Part shown: positions 17,752 to 26,986 of the stretch, in pieces
Layout: each line of letters begins with the position of its first letter
How positions within the stretch are numbered: the first letter of the stretch is position 1
Source: Mesorhizobium norvegicum
GTDB lineage: Bacteria > Pseudomonadota > Alphaproteobacteria > Rhizobiales > Rhizobiaceae
Length of the DNA stretch: 64,000 bases
Assembly (NCBI RefSeq): GCF_004919685.1
Contig: NZ_SMYZ01000012.1
Location: 186,001 to 250,000 of the forward strand
Reading direction: 5' to 3'
The notes under the pieces: generated by a model
Database searches by the model: none
What the model saw: the letters and a program-made list of their open reading frames with translations, nothing else
What the model was told of the DNA's origin: nothing
Translations under genes and position numbers: made by a program

Positions 17752-19023
17752 ATGCGCATCACAATGACCTGCGCCGCGCTCGCGCTTGCCCTGGGCTCAG
17801 CCCCGGCCTTTGCGCAATCCGGCGAAATCACCATCTGGAGCTGGAATGTCGCGGCTTCATCGCTGAAGGCGACCATTGCCGGCTTCAACAAGCAATTCCC
17901 CGACGTCAAGGTCACGGTCCAGGATCTCGGCAACCAGCCGACCTACGACAAGTCGATCGCCGGCTGTGCGGCCGGCGGCGTCGGCCTGCCGGACATCGTC
18001 TCGATCGAAAACGGCGAGGCCGAGAATTACTGGAGCCAGTTCCCCGACTGCTTCGTCGACCTGCATACGCTGGGCTACACGGCTGAGGACCAGGCGAAAT
18101 TCCCCGACTTCAAGCGCACCGAGCTCGAAGTCGGCGACAAGGCCTATGCGATGCCGTGGGATTCGGGTCCGGTCGCCGCCTTCTATCGCCGCGACTTCTA
18201 CGAAAAGGCCGGCGTCGACCCGGCGTCGATCAAGACCTGGGATGATTTCATCGCCGCCGGCAAGAAGGTCCAGGCCGCCAATCCGGGCGTCACCATGACC
18301 AATGCCGATTTCAATGGCGATAGCGAATTCTTCCGCATGATCTCCAACGAACAGGGCTGCGCCTATTTCGCCGCCGACGGGCAGTCGATCACGGTCAACC
18401 AGCCCAAATGCGTGGACACGCTCACCAAGATCAAGGAGATGAAGGACGCCGGCATCATCTCGTCGGCCGACTGGGGCACCAAGATCACCAACAACACCGC
18501 CGGCACCGTCGCCACCCAGATCTATGGCGGCTGGTACGAGGGCACCATCCGCACCGAATCGGCCGGTGAAAACGGCAAATGGGGCGTCTATCTGATGCCG
18601 AGCCTCACCGCCGACGGACCGCGCGCCGCCAATCTCGGCGGGTCTTCGCTGGCCATAACCTCGGCCTCGAAGAACAAGGAGGCGGCCTACGCCTATCTGA
18701 AATACACGCTGGAGACGAACGAAGGCCAGATCACCATGCTCAAGGAGTTCGGCCTGGTGCCTTCGCTGGTGTCGGCGCTCAACGACCCCTATGTCTCGGA
18801 AGGCCTGCCCTATTGGGGCGGCCAGGCGGTGTGGAAGGACATTCTGGCCACCTTGCCCAAGGTTGTTCCGAGCCGCGGCACGCCGTTCCAGAGCGATGCC
18901 GAAATCATCGTCCGTGCCGTGCAGACCAAATATCTGGGCGGCGGCTACCCCGACGCCAAGGCGGCACTCGACGATGCCGCAAGCCAGATCGCCGCGGCGA
19001 CCGGATTGCCCGTCAAATCGTGA
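17752..19023 (+). CDS. Sugar ABC transporter periplasmic binding protein (CUT1)
   Basis: A 423-residue exported protein. The signal peptide ends APAFAQS. The mature start EITIWSWNVAASSLKATIAGF and the later GEAENYWSQFPDCFVDL and YGGWYEGTIR segments are typical of family 1 (MalE/UgpB-like) sugar-binding proteins. It captures a sugar or oligosaccharide in the periplasm for the two permeases encoded downstream. GGAGG lies six bases upstream of the ATG. It is the first gene of an operon with two permeases, an ATPase and a fused oxidoreductase, and diverges from an AraC regulator. Substrate not identifiable from sequence. Confidence 0.9.
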   Translation: MRITMTCAALALALGSAPAFAQSGEITIWSWNVAASSLKATIAGFNKQFPDVKVTVQDLGNQPTYDKSIAGCAAGGVGLPDIVSIENGEAENYWSQFPDCFVDLHTLGYTAEDQAKFPDFKRTELEVGDKAYAMPWDSGPVAAFYRRDFYEKAGVDPASIKTWDDFIAAGKKVQAANPGVTMTNADFNGDSEFFRMISNEQGCAYFAADGQSITVNQPKCVDTLTKIKEMKDAGIISSADWGTKITNNTAGTVATQIYGGWYEGTIRTESAGENGKWGVYLMPSLTADGPRAANLGGSSLAITSASKNKEAAYAYLKYTLETNEGQITMLKEFGLVPSLVSALNDPYVSEGLPYWGGQAVWKDILATLPKVVPSRGTPFQSDAEIIVRAVQTKYLGGGYPDAKAALDDAASQIAAATGLPVKS

Positions 19024-19062
19024 CCACCGGCGGGCCGAGTGATGCGTCCTGCGAGAACGTTG

Positions 19063-19244
19063 GCGCTGCCCCTCATCCCCCCTGCCGGGACCTTCTCCCC
19101 GTATAGTGACGGGGAGAAGGGAGATTGCCGCAGCGCCGGTGCCCTTTCCTGCAACGCCGGTGATTGACGAAACCATTGATGACAGCGCCCCTCTCCCCGT
19201 CACTATACGGGGAGAGGATGCCGGCAGGCAGGTGAGGGGCGGCG
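19063..19244. repeat. Long imperfect inverted repeat between binding-protein and permease genes
   Basis: Two arms of about 55 bases (19063-19118 and 19191-19244) are imperfect reverse complements: both contain a CCCCTCA.C..CCTGCCGG block and CTCCCCGTATAGTGACGGGGAG, which is itself a hairpin. The element sits in the operon between the binding protein and the first permease. It looks like one of the palindromic intergenic repeats common in rhizobial genomes. In mRNA it would fold into a large stem and could protect or down-modulate the downstream transcript. Confidence 0.8.
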
Positions 19245-19314
19245 CAGACCTCGAAGATTGAATACCAACACGCCACCCGAACGGGCGGAAAGCAAAAGGG
19301 AAGGAGGCAAAAAG

Positions 19315-20175
19315 ATGCGCAACCGCAACGCCACGGCCTATCGCTTCCTCACGCCCTATCTGCTGATCTTCGCAATCTTCTGGGTGTGGCCGATCATCAG
19401 CTCCTTCATGATCTCCTTCCAGGCGACGCGCACCGTGCCGTGGCGGTTCGCACCAGGCTTCAACTGGGGCCGATTGATCGGCGATCCGGCCTTCTTCAAC
19501 GCGCTGAAGAACACGCTGCTCATCCTGGTCATCCAGGTGCCGGTGATGATCTCGCTGGCGCTCGTCATGGCGGTGCTTTTGAACTCGCCGCTCTTGAAGG
19601 CGCGCGGCCTCTACCGCTTTGCCTTCTTCGCCCCGGTGGTGGTTGGCGAGGTCGCCTATTCGGCGGTGTTCCGGCTGATGTTCAACCTCGATTTCGGCAT
19701 CATCAACAAGCTCCTGAACAGCATCGGCCTGCCCAAGATCGACTGGTTCTCCAACGTCACGCCGGCGATGGCGCTGATCATGATCGCGGTGACCTGGCGC
19801 TGGGCCGGTTACAACGCCATCATCCTGCTCGCCGGCATGCAGTCCATTCCCGAAGATGTCTACGAGGCGGCGACGCTCGACCGCGTCAGCAAGCTCAAGC
19901 AGTTCTTCTACATCACCCTGCCGTTGCTCAAGCCGGTCATCGTGTTCTGCCTCGTGCTGTCGATCATCGGCACCATGCAGCTGTTCACCGAGCCGTTCCT
20001 GATCACCGAGCGTGGCGGACCGGGCGGCGGCACGGAGACGCTTGGCCTGCTGCTTTACCGCCAGGGCTTTCGGTCGCTCAATTTCGGCTACGCCTCGGCC
20101 GTTGCCTACACCATGGCCGGCCTGGCGATCGCCATCACGCTGGCGCAGCTGTGGCTGACGAGGGGACCGAAATGA
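19315..20175 (+). CDS. Sugar ABC transporter permease (MalF/UgpA-type)
   Basis: A 286-residue inner-membrane protein with six predicted helices. The EAA motif that docks the ATPase is visible as EAATLDRVSKLKQFFYITLPLLKP, around residues 183-206. Start ATG 19315 follows GGAAGGAGG at ideal spacing, so the frame's earlier ATG (19258, in the repeat) is rejected. The stop overlaps the next permease start (ATGA), so the pair are translationally coupled and form the heterodimeric channel for the CUT1 importer. Confidence 0.9.
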   Translation: MRNRNATAYRFLTPYLLIFAIFWVWPIISSFMISFQATRTVPWRFAPGFNWGRLIGDPAFFNALKNTLLILVIQVPVMISLALVMAVLLNSPLLKARGLYRFAFFAPVVVGEVAYSAVFRLMFNLDFGIINKLLNSIGLPKIDWFSNVTPAMALIMIAVTWRWAGYNAIILLAGMQSIPEDVYEAATLDRVSKLKQFFYITLPLLKPVIVFCLVLSIIGTMQLFTEPFLITERGGPGGGTETLGLLLYRQGFRSLNFGYASAVAYTMAGLAIAITLAQLWLTRGPK

Positions 20176-21008
20176 GTTCGCGCTCCTCCGCCAGACTGGG
20201 ACGCAGCATCGCCCTGCATCTGGTCCTGACGCCGCTGGCGCTGATCTGGCTGTTTCCGCTCTGGATGATGGTGGTGTTCTCGACCATGCCGGACAACGGC
20301 ATCTTCAGCCCCGGCATCGAGCTTTTGCCGCACGGCAATTTCATCGACAATTTCAACAATCTGCAACGTGACACCAACTTCGTCGGCGCCATCGGCATTT
20401 CGGTCTCGGTGGCGGTAACCTACACATTCCTGTCGGTGCTGCTGACGTCTATGGCCGGCTGGGCGCTGGCCCGGTACCAGTTCTTCGGCAAGGGCGCGGT
20501 CGTCGCCATCATCCTCGGCACCATCACGCTTCCCTATGCAGTCGTGCTGATCCCGCAATTCATCATGGTGGCGCGCGACTTCAAGCTCGCCAACACCTGG
20601 GTGGCGCTGATCGTGCCGCCGCTGTTCAATTCGCTCGGCGTGCTGTTCATGCGGCAGAGTTTTTCGATGATGCCGGACGACCTCTTCGATGCGGCGCGCG
20701 TCGAAGGTGTGAAGGAATGGCGCATCTTCCTTTTCGTCGCACTGCCTCTGGCGCGGCCGATGCTGGCGGCGCTCGCCATCATCCTGTTCCTCGCCTCCTG
20801 GAACAATTATCTGTGGCCGCTCCTGATCAACAGCCAGCCCGGTTCGATGACAGCACCCGTGGCGCTCGGCACGCTGATCGGCCTCACCAAGGTGTCATGG
20901 GGCGGCATCATGGCGGGCGCGGTGATGCTGACGGTGCCGATGCTCGTCGTCTTCGTGCTGTTGCAGCGCCATTTTATCGCCGGCATCGCCGCCGGCGCGG
21001 TCAAGTAA
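20172..21008 (+). CDS. Sugar ABC transporter permease (MalG/UgpE-type)
   Basis: A 278-residue inner-membrane protein with six helices and the EAA-type loop DAARVEGVKEWRIFLFVALPLARP near residues 175-198. The start at 20172 overlaps the preceding permease stop by four bases (ATGA). The reading frame stays open upstream to 19386, but that part is only the shadow of the first permease gene. It is followed 12 bases later by the ATPase gene. Confidence 0.9.
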   Translation: MSSRSSARLGRSIALHLVLTPLALIWLFPLWMMVVFSTMPDNGIFSPGIELLPHGNFIDNFNNLQRDTNFVGAIGISVSVAVTYTFLSVLLTSMAGWALARYQFFGKGAVVAIILGTITLPYAVVLIPQFIMVARDFKLANTWVALIVPPLFNSLGVLFMRQSFSMMPDDLFDAARVEGVKEWRIFLFVALPLARPMLAALAIILFLASWNNYLWPLLINSQPGSMTAPVALGTLIGLTKVSWGGIMAGAVMLTVPMLVVFVLLQRHFIAGIAAGAVK

Positions 21009-21020
21009 GTAAGGGGCAGC

Positions 21021-22130
21021 ATGGCAACCGTCACGCTCAACAATGTCGTCAAGCGCTTCGGTGTCTTCGAGGTCGTCCATGGTGCCAGCATCGACATCAA
21101 GGACGGCGAATTCGTCGTCTTCGTCGGCCCTTCCGGCTGCGGAAAATCGACGCTGCTCAGGATGATCGCCGGGCTCGAGGACATCAGCGGCGGCGAGATC
21201 GCCATCGGCGGCAAGGTGGTGAACGATGTCGAGCCGGCCGACCGCGGCATCGCCATGGTGTTCCAGTCCTACGCACTCTATCCGCACATGAACGTCGAAC
21301 AGAATCTGAGCTTCGGGCTGAGGATGACCGGCAATCCCAAGGCCGATACCGACCGGCGGGTGAAGCGGGCGTCCGAGATCCTGCGTATCAGCGAATTGAT
21401 GGACAGGCGCCCGAAAAAACTCTCCGGCGGCCAACGCCAGCGCGTCGCCATCGGCCGCGCCATCGTGCGTGAACCGCAGGTGTTCCTGTTCGACGAGCCG
21501 CTCTCCAATCTCGATGCCGAATTGCGCGTCCAGATGCGGGTCGAGATCTCTCGGCTGCACAAGGAACTCGGCGCCACCATGATCTATGTCACGCACGACC
21601 AGACCGAGGCGATGACACTGGCCGACAGGATCGTCGTGCTGCGTGCCGGCCATGTCGAGCAGATCGGCCGGCCGCTCGATCTCTATGACAATCCCGACAA
21701 CCAGTTCGTGGCGGGCTTTGTTGGCTCGCCGAAGATGAACTTCATCAACGGCCGCATTGTCGGGCACGATGCGCGTGGTGTTGTGGTCGAGCTGGCGGGT
21801 CAGGAGAAGACCCGCATCATACAACCGCTGACCGGCGCTGAACCCGAAACAGGGAGCCCAAAAATCGGAAGCCCAGAAATCGGCAGCAAGGTCATCGTCG
21901 GCGTGCGGCCCGAACATTTCGGCAATGCCGGAGAGGGCGACACCGACCTTGTGGTTGCCATCGACGTGGTCGAGCACCTGGGCGGCACAAGTTTCCTCTA
22001 TGCCAGAACGGCCAACGGCGACGACGTGGTGATCCAGCGCGACGCGGCAAAGGTCCCTGACACGCCCGAGATCACCGTTTCCATCCGCAAATCCTACCTG
22101 TTCGACGAAAAAGGACTGCGGCTGCGCTGA
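21021..22130 (+). CDS. Sugar ABC transporter ATPase (MsmK/UgpC/MalK-type)
   Basis: A 369-residue ATPase. The nucleotide-binding domain has Walker [11 protein letters not shown]-loop [10 protein letters not shown], signature LSGGQ and Walker [12 protein letters not shown]. The C-terminal regulatory (TOBE/MalK-like) domain runs from about residue 235, with VGVRPEH typical of this subfamily. It powers the adjacent CUT1 permeases. Oddity: the C-terminal domain carries a short duplicated linker ([13 protein letters not shown], about 281-293), a microduplication not usual in the family. Start ATG 21021 follows AAGGGGCAGC. Confidence 0.92.
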   Translation: MATVTLNNVVKRFGVFEVVHGASIDIKDGEFVVFVGPSGCGKSTLLRMIAGLEDISGGEIAIGGKVVNDVEPADRGIAMVFQSYALYPHMNVEQNLSFGLRMTGNPKADTDRRVKRASEILRISELMDRRPKKLSGGQRQRVAIGRAIVREPQVFLFDEPLSNLDAELRVQMRVEISRLHKELGATMIYVTHDQTEAMTLADRIVVLRAGHVEQIGRPLDLYDNPDNQFVAGFVGSPKMNFINGRIVGHDARGVVVELAGQEKTRIIQPLTGAEPETGSPKIGSPEIGSKVIVGVRPEHFGNAGEGDTDLVVAIDVVEHLGGTSFLYARTANGDDVVIQRDAAKVPDTPEITVSIRKSYLFDEKGLRLR

Positions 22131-22165
22131 CCGCCGGCCCTTTCCAGCCTTCAAGGAGAATGACA

Positions 22166-24193
22166 ATGAACGCAGCAACGCCCATTCGCTGGGGCATTCT
22201 CGGTCCGGGCAGCATCGCCCAGTCCTTTGCCGGCGGCGTGGCCGGCTCGCGCACCGGAAAGCTGGTCGCCATCGGCGCGCGCAATCCCGCCAAGCCCGGT
22301 CTCGCCGAGAGTTTTCCCGGCGCCCGCATTCTCGACGGCTACGATGCACTGCTCGCCGATCCCGACATCGACGCCGTCTACATTTCGATACCGCATCCCG
22401 GCCATGCGCAATGGGCGATCAAGGCGGCCGAGGCTGGAAAGCATGTGCTGTGCGAAAAGCCGCTTGCGCTGACCGCCTTCGAGGCCGACGCCATGATCCA
22501 TGCCGCGCGCAAGGCCGGCACATTCCTCGGCGAAGCCTTCATGTACCGGCTGCACCCGCAGACGCTGAAGCTGGTGGAACTGATCAGGTCGGGTGTCATA
22601 GGCGAGATCAGGATGATCAAATCGAGCTTCGGCTTCGCCATGCCGGGCTTCATGCCGCAGCACCGGCTCTATGCCAACGATCTCGCCGGCGGCGGCATTC
22701 TTGACGTTGGCGGCTATCCCGTCTCGATGGTGCGGCTGATTGCCGGCGCGGCAGTCGGAAAGCCCTTCAGCGAGCCGGACAAAGTGGTCGGCACCGCCCA
22801 TCTCGGCCAGTCCGGCGTCGACGAATGGGCCTCCGCGCTGCTGCATTTCTCAAGTGGCATTGTCGCCGAAGTCTCCTGCAGCATCTCGCTCAACCAGGAC
22901 AATGTCTTGCGCATCCTGGGCACCAAGGGCCGCATCGAAGTGCCGGACTTCTGGTTCGCCGGCGGCAACCGTGACGTCGGCCTGGGCCAGATCGAAATCA
23001 TCGCATCCGATGGCGCGCGCGAGACCATCAGCGTCAACGAGAAACGCCATGTCTATTCCTTCGAGGTCGATGCAGCGGGTGAGGCCATCCGCGCCGGGCG
23101 GCAGGAATTCGCCTGGCCGGGCATGGCATGGGCGGAAAGCCTCGGCACCTTGCGTGTGCTGGACAGATGGCGGGCGGCAGCCGGCCTCGAATACGGGATC
23201 GAGAAGGCCCAACAACGCGTCAACACCATCTCCGGCCGGCCATTGCGATCGGGCGGCACGGCGATCGCCAAGCGCACGATCCCTGGCCTGTCGAAGCCGG
23301 CGTCGGTGGTGGCGCTCGGCTTCGAGGATTTCCGCACCTTCTCCTCCGGTTCGATCCTGCTCGATGCCTTTTTCGAGGCCGGCGGCAATCTCTTCGACAC
23401 CGGCTATGTCTACGGCGCCGGCTATACCGAGAAGCTGCTTGGCGAGTGGTTGAAAAACCGCGGCGTGCGCGCGCAATCGGTGGTCATCGCCAAGGGCGCG
23501 CATTCGCCGCTCTGCTATCCCGATGTGATCGGCAAGCAGCTCGACCAGTCGCTCGACCGGCTGCAGACCGATCATGTCGATGTCTATTTCATGCACCGCG
23601 ACAATCCGGATGTGCCGGTCGGCGAATTCGTCGATGCGATGGATCGCGAGGTGAAGGCTGGCCGCATCCGCGGCCCGTTCGGCGGCTCGAACTGGACGAT
23701 GGAACGCATGGATCAGGCGATTGCCTACGCCGAACGCACCGGCAAGCAAAGGCCCGGCGCGCTGTCCAACAATTTCTCGCTGGCCGAAATGCTGGAGCCG
23801 ATCTGGGCCGGCTGCATTACGTCCTCCACGGATGCGTGGAAGGCTTGGCTGACCGCGCGGCAGATGCCGAATTTTGCCTGGTCGAGCCAGGGGCGTGGCT
23901 TCTTCACCGACCGCGCCGGGCGCGACAAGCGCGACAATGAGGAACTGGTGCGGGTGTGGTACTCGGAGCGGAATTTCGGCCGTCGCGACCGGGCGATCGA
24001 ACTTGCCGCGAGACTGGGCAAGAGCCCGATCCATGTTGCGCTGGCCTATGTGCTCGATCAGCCATTCCCCTCCATCCCGCTGATCGGTCCACGCACGCTG
24101 GACGAACTCGATGACAGTCTGCGCGCCCTCGACATCACGCTTTCGCGGGCCGATCTCGAATGGCTGGACGGCGGCAGCCTGCACGCTGCCTGA
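22166..24193 (+). CDS. Fused Gfo/Idh/MocA oxidoreductase - aldo/keto reductase
   Basis: A 675-residue, apparently bifunctional enzyme. Residues about 5-335 are a Gfo/Idh/MocA dehydrogenase: nucleotide loop WGILGPGSIAQSF, the CEKPLAL lysine motif, and GGGILDVGGYPV with the catalytic Asp/Tyr. Residues about 365-675 are an aldo/keto reductase: NLFDTGYVYGAGYTEKLLG supplies Asp and Tyr, VVIAKGAH the Lys, and VYFMHRDN the His of the catalytic tetrad. Each half alone matches full family length. The gene ends the sugar-uptake operon, so it probably oxidises and reduces the imported sugar or its derivative with a shared nicotinamide cofactor. Start ATG 22166 has AAGGAG at seven bases; ATG 22160 would be too close. 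Confidence 0.88.
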   Translation: MNAATPIRWGILGPGSIAQSFAGGVAGSRTGKLVAIGARNPAKPGLAESFPGARILDGYDALLADPDIDAVYISIPHPGHAQWAIKAAEAGKHVLCEKPLALTAFEADAMIHAARKAGTFLGEAFMYRLHPQTLKLVELIRSGVIGEIRMIKSSFGFAMPGFMPQHRLYANDLAGGGILDVGGYPVSMVRLIAGAAVGKPFSEPDKVVGTAHLGQSGVDEWASALLHFSSGIVAEVSCSISLNQDNVLRILGTKGRIEVPDFWFAGGNRDVGLGQIEIIASDGARETISVNEKRHVYSFEVDAAGEAIRAGRQEFAWPGMAWAESLGTLRVLDRWRAAAGLEYGIEKAQQRVNTISGRPLRSGGTAIAKRTIPGLSKPASVVALGFEDFRTFSSGSILLDAFFEAGGNLFDTGYVYGAGYTEKLLGEWLKNRGVRAQSVVIAKGAHSPLCYPDVIGKQLDQSLDRLQTDHVDVYFMHRDNPDVPVGEFVDAMDREVKAGRIRGPFGGSNWTMERMDQAIAYAERTGKQRPGALSNNFSLAEMLEPIWAGCITSSTDAWKAWLTARQMPNFAWSSQGRGFFTDRAGRDKRDNEELVRVWYSERNFGRRDRAIELAARLGKSPIHVALAYVLDQPFPSIPLIGPRTLDELDDSLRALDITLSRADLEWLDGGSLHAA

Positions 24194-24252
24194 TGCATGT
24201 CGCCCAAAAGCGCGCAGCGGTTTTGGGATAACGATTTGCATGAAACAAGGAC
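24194..24252. repeat. Rhizobial intergenic palindromic repeat, possible bidirectional terminator
   Basis: The gap between two convergent genes holds GCATGTCGCCCAAAAG...GGTTTTGGGATAACGATTTGCATG. The core CCCAAAA / TTTTGGG forms a hairpin, enclosed by GCATG...TTGCATG ends. From memory this type of sequence recurs in rhizobial intergenic spaces; its position between converging genes suggests transcription termination. Confidence 0.55.
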
Positions 24253-24264
24253 CCAAAAGCGGCG

Positions 24265-25173
24265 TCAGGTCTCGTCATCAGGCGCCCTGACGCCGCGCCT
24301 CGCCGGGGTTCTCAAATTGGCATACATGCCGGTGGTGCGGAATTGGCTCGGCGTGATGCCGTAGCAGCGACGGAAGACCTTCGAGAAATAGTTGGCGTCC
24401 TCGAAGCCGCACAGGATGGCGACTTCCTTCACCGGCAGGAAATCCGCCTTTGTCAGCAGCTTCGCCGCGCGTTGCAGGCGCTGCTGCAGCACGAATTCGG
24501 CGGGCGGCAGGCCTTCGCTTTCGGCGAAGCAGCGTGAGAAATGGGCCCGGCTGAGGCCACTGATCTGAACCAGGTCCGCCACCGGCAGCGGCCTGTCGAG
24601 ATTGGCATTGATGTGATCGATGACCGGCTGCATGACGCTCTGTTTTTCGGCAAAGGCATGTGAGCCGAAGACATCGTCATACAGCGCCATCGCAGCCTCG
24701 TAGGCGACGGCCGAAGCAGCCCCCGGCGAAGCGGCCCCTTTGATCAGACGCAGGCTGCAATCGGCAAGATGATCGATCGTCGCCGGCTGCAGCCGAAATA
24801 CCGGACCAGAGACGCTGAGGATCGACTTGTGGATGCGCAGCGCCTCCTCGCCGTTCATCGAAATCCAGAAATATTCCCAGCGCTCGTCCCCGGCCAGCCA
24901 GTAGCGGTGGTTGTGCGGCACCAGCACCAGCAATGTGTCGTTCTTCTGCAGGCGGTAGTTGCGGTTCTCGTAGCGCAGCCGGCCGGTTCCGCTGATCGTG
25001 TGCTGGAGCACGGTGAACGGTGTCTGGCCGCGCTTTCGCCCGTCCCAGTCGTAGATCTCGTCCTCGCGCACTTCATAGCCCGTGCTCGTCGGCATGGCGT
25101 GCAGGCGCTGACGGCCACGCGGCAGCGAGATCGTGCGCATGGACTGTCCGTTGGCGATCAAATCTTGCAGCAC
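24265..25173 (-). CDS. agpT: AraC-family activator, likely AgpT of the alpha-galactoside locus
   Basis: About 302 residues. The N-terminal cupin/arabinose-binding-like sensor includes YEVREDEIYDWDGR, VLQHTISGTGRL and VLVPHNHRYWLAG. The C-terminal double HTH (about 195-295) includes LVQISGLSRAHFSRCFAES and AILCGFEDANYFSKVFRRCYGITPSQFR. In Sinorhizobium meliloti an AraC-like activator, AgpT, sits beside the agp genes and is needed for alpha-galactoside utilisation; position and family match here. The frame is open to 25512, but that extension overlaps the divergent gene. GTG 25173, with AAGGG seven bases upstream, is preferred; ATG 25140 is the alternative. Confidence 0.8.
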   Translation of the reverse strand: MLQDLIANGQSMRTISLPRGRQRLHAMPTSTGYEVREDEIYDWDGRKRGQTPFTVLQHTISGTGRLRYENRNYRLQKNDTLLVLVPHNHRYWLAGDERWEYFWISMNGEEALRIHKSILSVSGPVFRLQPATIDHLADCSLRLIKGAASPGAASAVAYEAAMALYDDVFGSHAFAEKQSVMQPVIDHINANLDRPLPVADLVQISGLSRAHFSRCFAESEGLPPAEFVLQQRLQRAAKLLTKADFLPVKEVAILCGFEDANYFSKVFRRCYGITPSQFRTTGMYANLRTPARRGVRAPDDET

Positions 25174-25189
25174 AAAATTACCCTTGAAA

Positions 25190-25233
25190 GCATAATCCTT
25201 CTCTGGTCGCGCTCGCGAATAAGCGCATAATCC
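25190..25233. promoter_or_regulatory. Direct repeats between agpT and agaL1, candidate AgpT sites
   Basis: GCATAATCC occurs at 25190-25198 and 25225-25233, 35 bases apart in the same orientation, inside the 213-base divergent promoter region. AraC-family activators bind tandem direct repeats, so this is a plausible target; no binding data can be inferred. Confidence 0.4.
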
Positions 25234-25386
25234 CCGTCGAAAAGCGAGAGAGATCCGCAGTCGAGGAGCGGACGGGGAGGTTGGCGAGCCGGATTCCGGC
25301 TTGTCCTGCATACATGTCGCGGCATGTGGCGACAGCTTCCCATTGTCATTCCTTGTCTGCCATGTGAACGGAATGAGGTGCGGCTG

Positions 25387-26853
25387 ATGAGTTTCAAAAT
25401 CGCTATCATCGGTGCCGGCAGCGTCGGCTTCACCAAGAAATTGTTCACCGACATCCTCTGCGTGCCCGAATTCAAGGACATCGAATTCGCGCTGACCGAT
25501 GTCAGCGAGCACAATCTCCAGATGATCAAGGCTATCCTCGACAGGATCGTCGAGGCTAACCGATTGCCGACCAGGGTGACGGCGACCACCGACCGCCGCA
25601 AGGCGCTCGAAGGCGCACGCTACGTCATCAGCTGCGTGCGGGTCGGAGGTCTCGAAGCCTATGCCGACGATATCCGCATTCCCCTGAAATACGGCATCGA
25701 CCAGTGTGTCGGTGACACGATCTGTGCCGGCGGCATTCTCTATGGCCAGCGCAACATTCCGGTGATCCTAGACTTCTGCAAGGACATACGCGAGGTCGCC
25801 GAGACGAACGTCAAATTCCTGAACTACGCCAACCCGATGGCGATGAACACCTGGGCAGCGATCGAATACGGCAAGGTCGACACTGTCGGGCTCTGCCACG
25901 GCGTCCAGCACGGCGCCGAGCAGATTGCCGAGGTGCTGGGCGCGAAGTCCAGGCAGGAGCTCGACTATGTCTGTTCCGGCATCAACCACCAGACCTGGTT
26001 CATCGACCTGCGCCTGAACGGCCGCCCCATCGGCAAGGACGAACTGGTCGCCGCCTTCGAAGCGCATCCGGTCTATTCGCAGCAGGAGAAGCTGCGCATC
26101 GATGTCCTGAAGCGCTTCGGCGTCTATTCGACCGAAAGCAACGGCCATCTTTCGGAATATCTGCCCTGGTACCGCAAACGCCCCGACGAGATCACGCGCT
26201 GGATCGATATGTCCGACTGGATCCATGGCGAGACGGGCGGCTATCTCCGCTACTCCACCGAAACCCGCAACTGGTTCGAGACGGAATATCCGCAGTTCCT
26301 CGAAGCGGCATCACAGCCGATCGATCGGGAGAAGCGCTCCAACGAGCATGCCAGCCACATATTGGAGGCGCTGGAGACCAATCGCGTCTATCGCGGCCAC
26401 TTCAACGTCAGGAACAACGGGGTGATCACCAACCTGCCGCAGGACGCCATCATCGAGTCACCCGGCTTCGTCGACCGTTTCGGCATCAACATGGCCGCCG
26501 GCATCACGCTGCCCGAAGCCTGCGCCGCCACCTGCATCGCCTCGATCAATGTCCAGCGCATGTCGGTGCATGCCGCGATATCAGGCGACATAGACCTTCT
26601 GAAGCTCGCCGTGCTGCATGACCCGCTGGTCGGCGCGGTTTCGACGCCGGAGGAGGTCTGGCAGATGGTCGATGAAATGGTCGTCGCCCAGGCGGCCTGG
26701 CTGCCGCAATATGCCCATGCGGTTCCGGCCGCCAGGGAGCGGCTGTCGACATCGGCGGTGAAGACCCGCGAGTGGGCGGGCGCCGCACGGCGCAGCGTTC
26801 GCTCGATCGAGGAACTGCGTGCCGAAAAAGCCCCGCTGAAGCAAGCCGGCTGA
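25387..26853 (+). CDS. agaL1: GH4 family alpha-galactosidase/alpha-glucosidase (AgaL1-like)
   Basis: A 488-residue NAD- and Mn-dependent glycosidase. The Rossmann loop is GAGSVGFTKK (residues 9-18), NYANPM is at 146-151, and the metal ligands are Cys170 (GLCHGV) and His201 (GINHQTWF), closely matching GH4 enzymes such as GlvA (Cys171, His202). ESNGHLSEYLPWY follows. The enzyme is cytoplasmic (no signal peptide) and cleaves alpha-galactosides or glucosides after import by an oxidation-elimination mechanism. It is first in an operon with the Agp importer and a second GH4 gene. Start ATG 25387 follows GAGGTG; an upstream ATG at 25324 has no site. Confidence 0.85.
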   Translation: MSFKIAIIGAGSVGFTKKLFTDILCVPEFKDIEFALTDVSEHNLQMIKAILDRIVEANRLPTRVTATTDRRKALEGARYVISCVRVGGLEAYADDIRIPLKYGIDQCVGDTICAGGILYGQRNIPVILDFCKDIREVAETNVKFLNYANPMAMNTWAAIEYGKVDTVGLCHGVQHGAEQIAEVLGAKSRQELDYVCSGINHQTWFIDLRLNGRPIGKDELVAAFEAHPVYSQQEKLRIDVLKRFGVYSTESNGHLSEYLPWYRKRPDEITRWIDMSDWIHGETGGYLRYSTETRNWFETEYPQFLEAASQPIDREKRSNEHASHILEALETNRVYRGHFNVRNNGVITNLPQDAIIESPGFVDRFGINMAAGITLPEACAATCIASINVQRMSVHAAISGDIDLLKLAVLHDPLVGAVSTPEEVWQMVDEMVVAQAAWLPQYAHAVPAARERLSTSAVKTREWAGAARRSVRSIEELRAEKAPLKQAG

Positions 26854-26986
26854 AACGGGCCGGCTGAAACCTCATGCGGTGATGGTGGATCTACGGGAGG
26901 CGGATCCACTGCCACGAAACCGTTTTAATTCGAGGAGAAGCGGAGCAGGTGCAAACGCTCCGGAACAAACAAGAGGGAGAGAGACA

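Noticed and set aside
19386-20171. Apparent N-terminal extension of the second permease
   Set aside because: It is the out-of-frame reading of the first permease; the true start at 20172 overlaps the first permease's stop.
20895-22349. 484-codon minus-strand frame opposite the ABC ATPase
   Set aside because: His/Asp-rich antisense shadow with no family resemblance.
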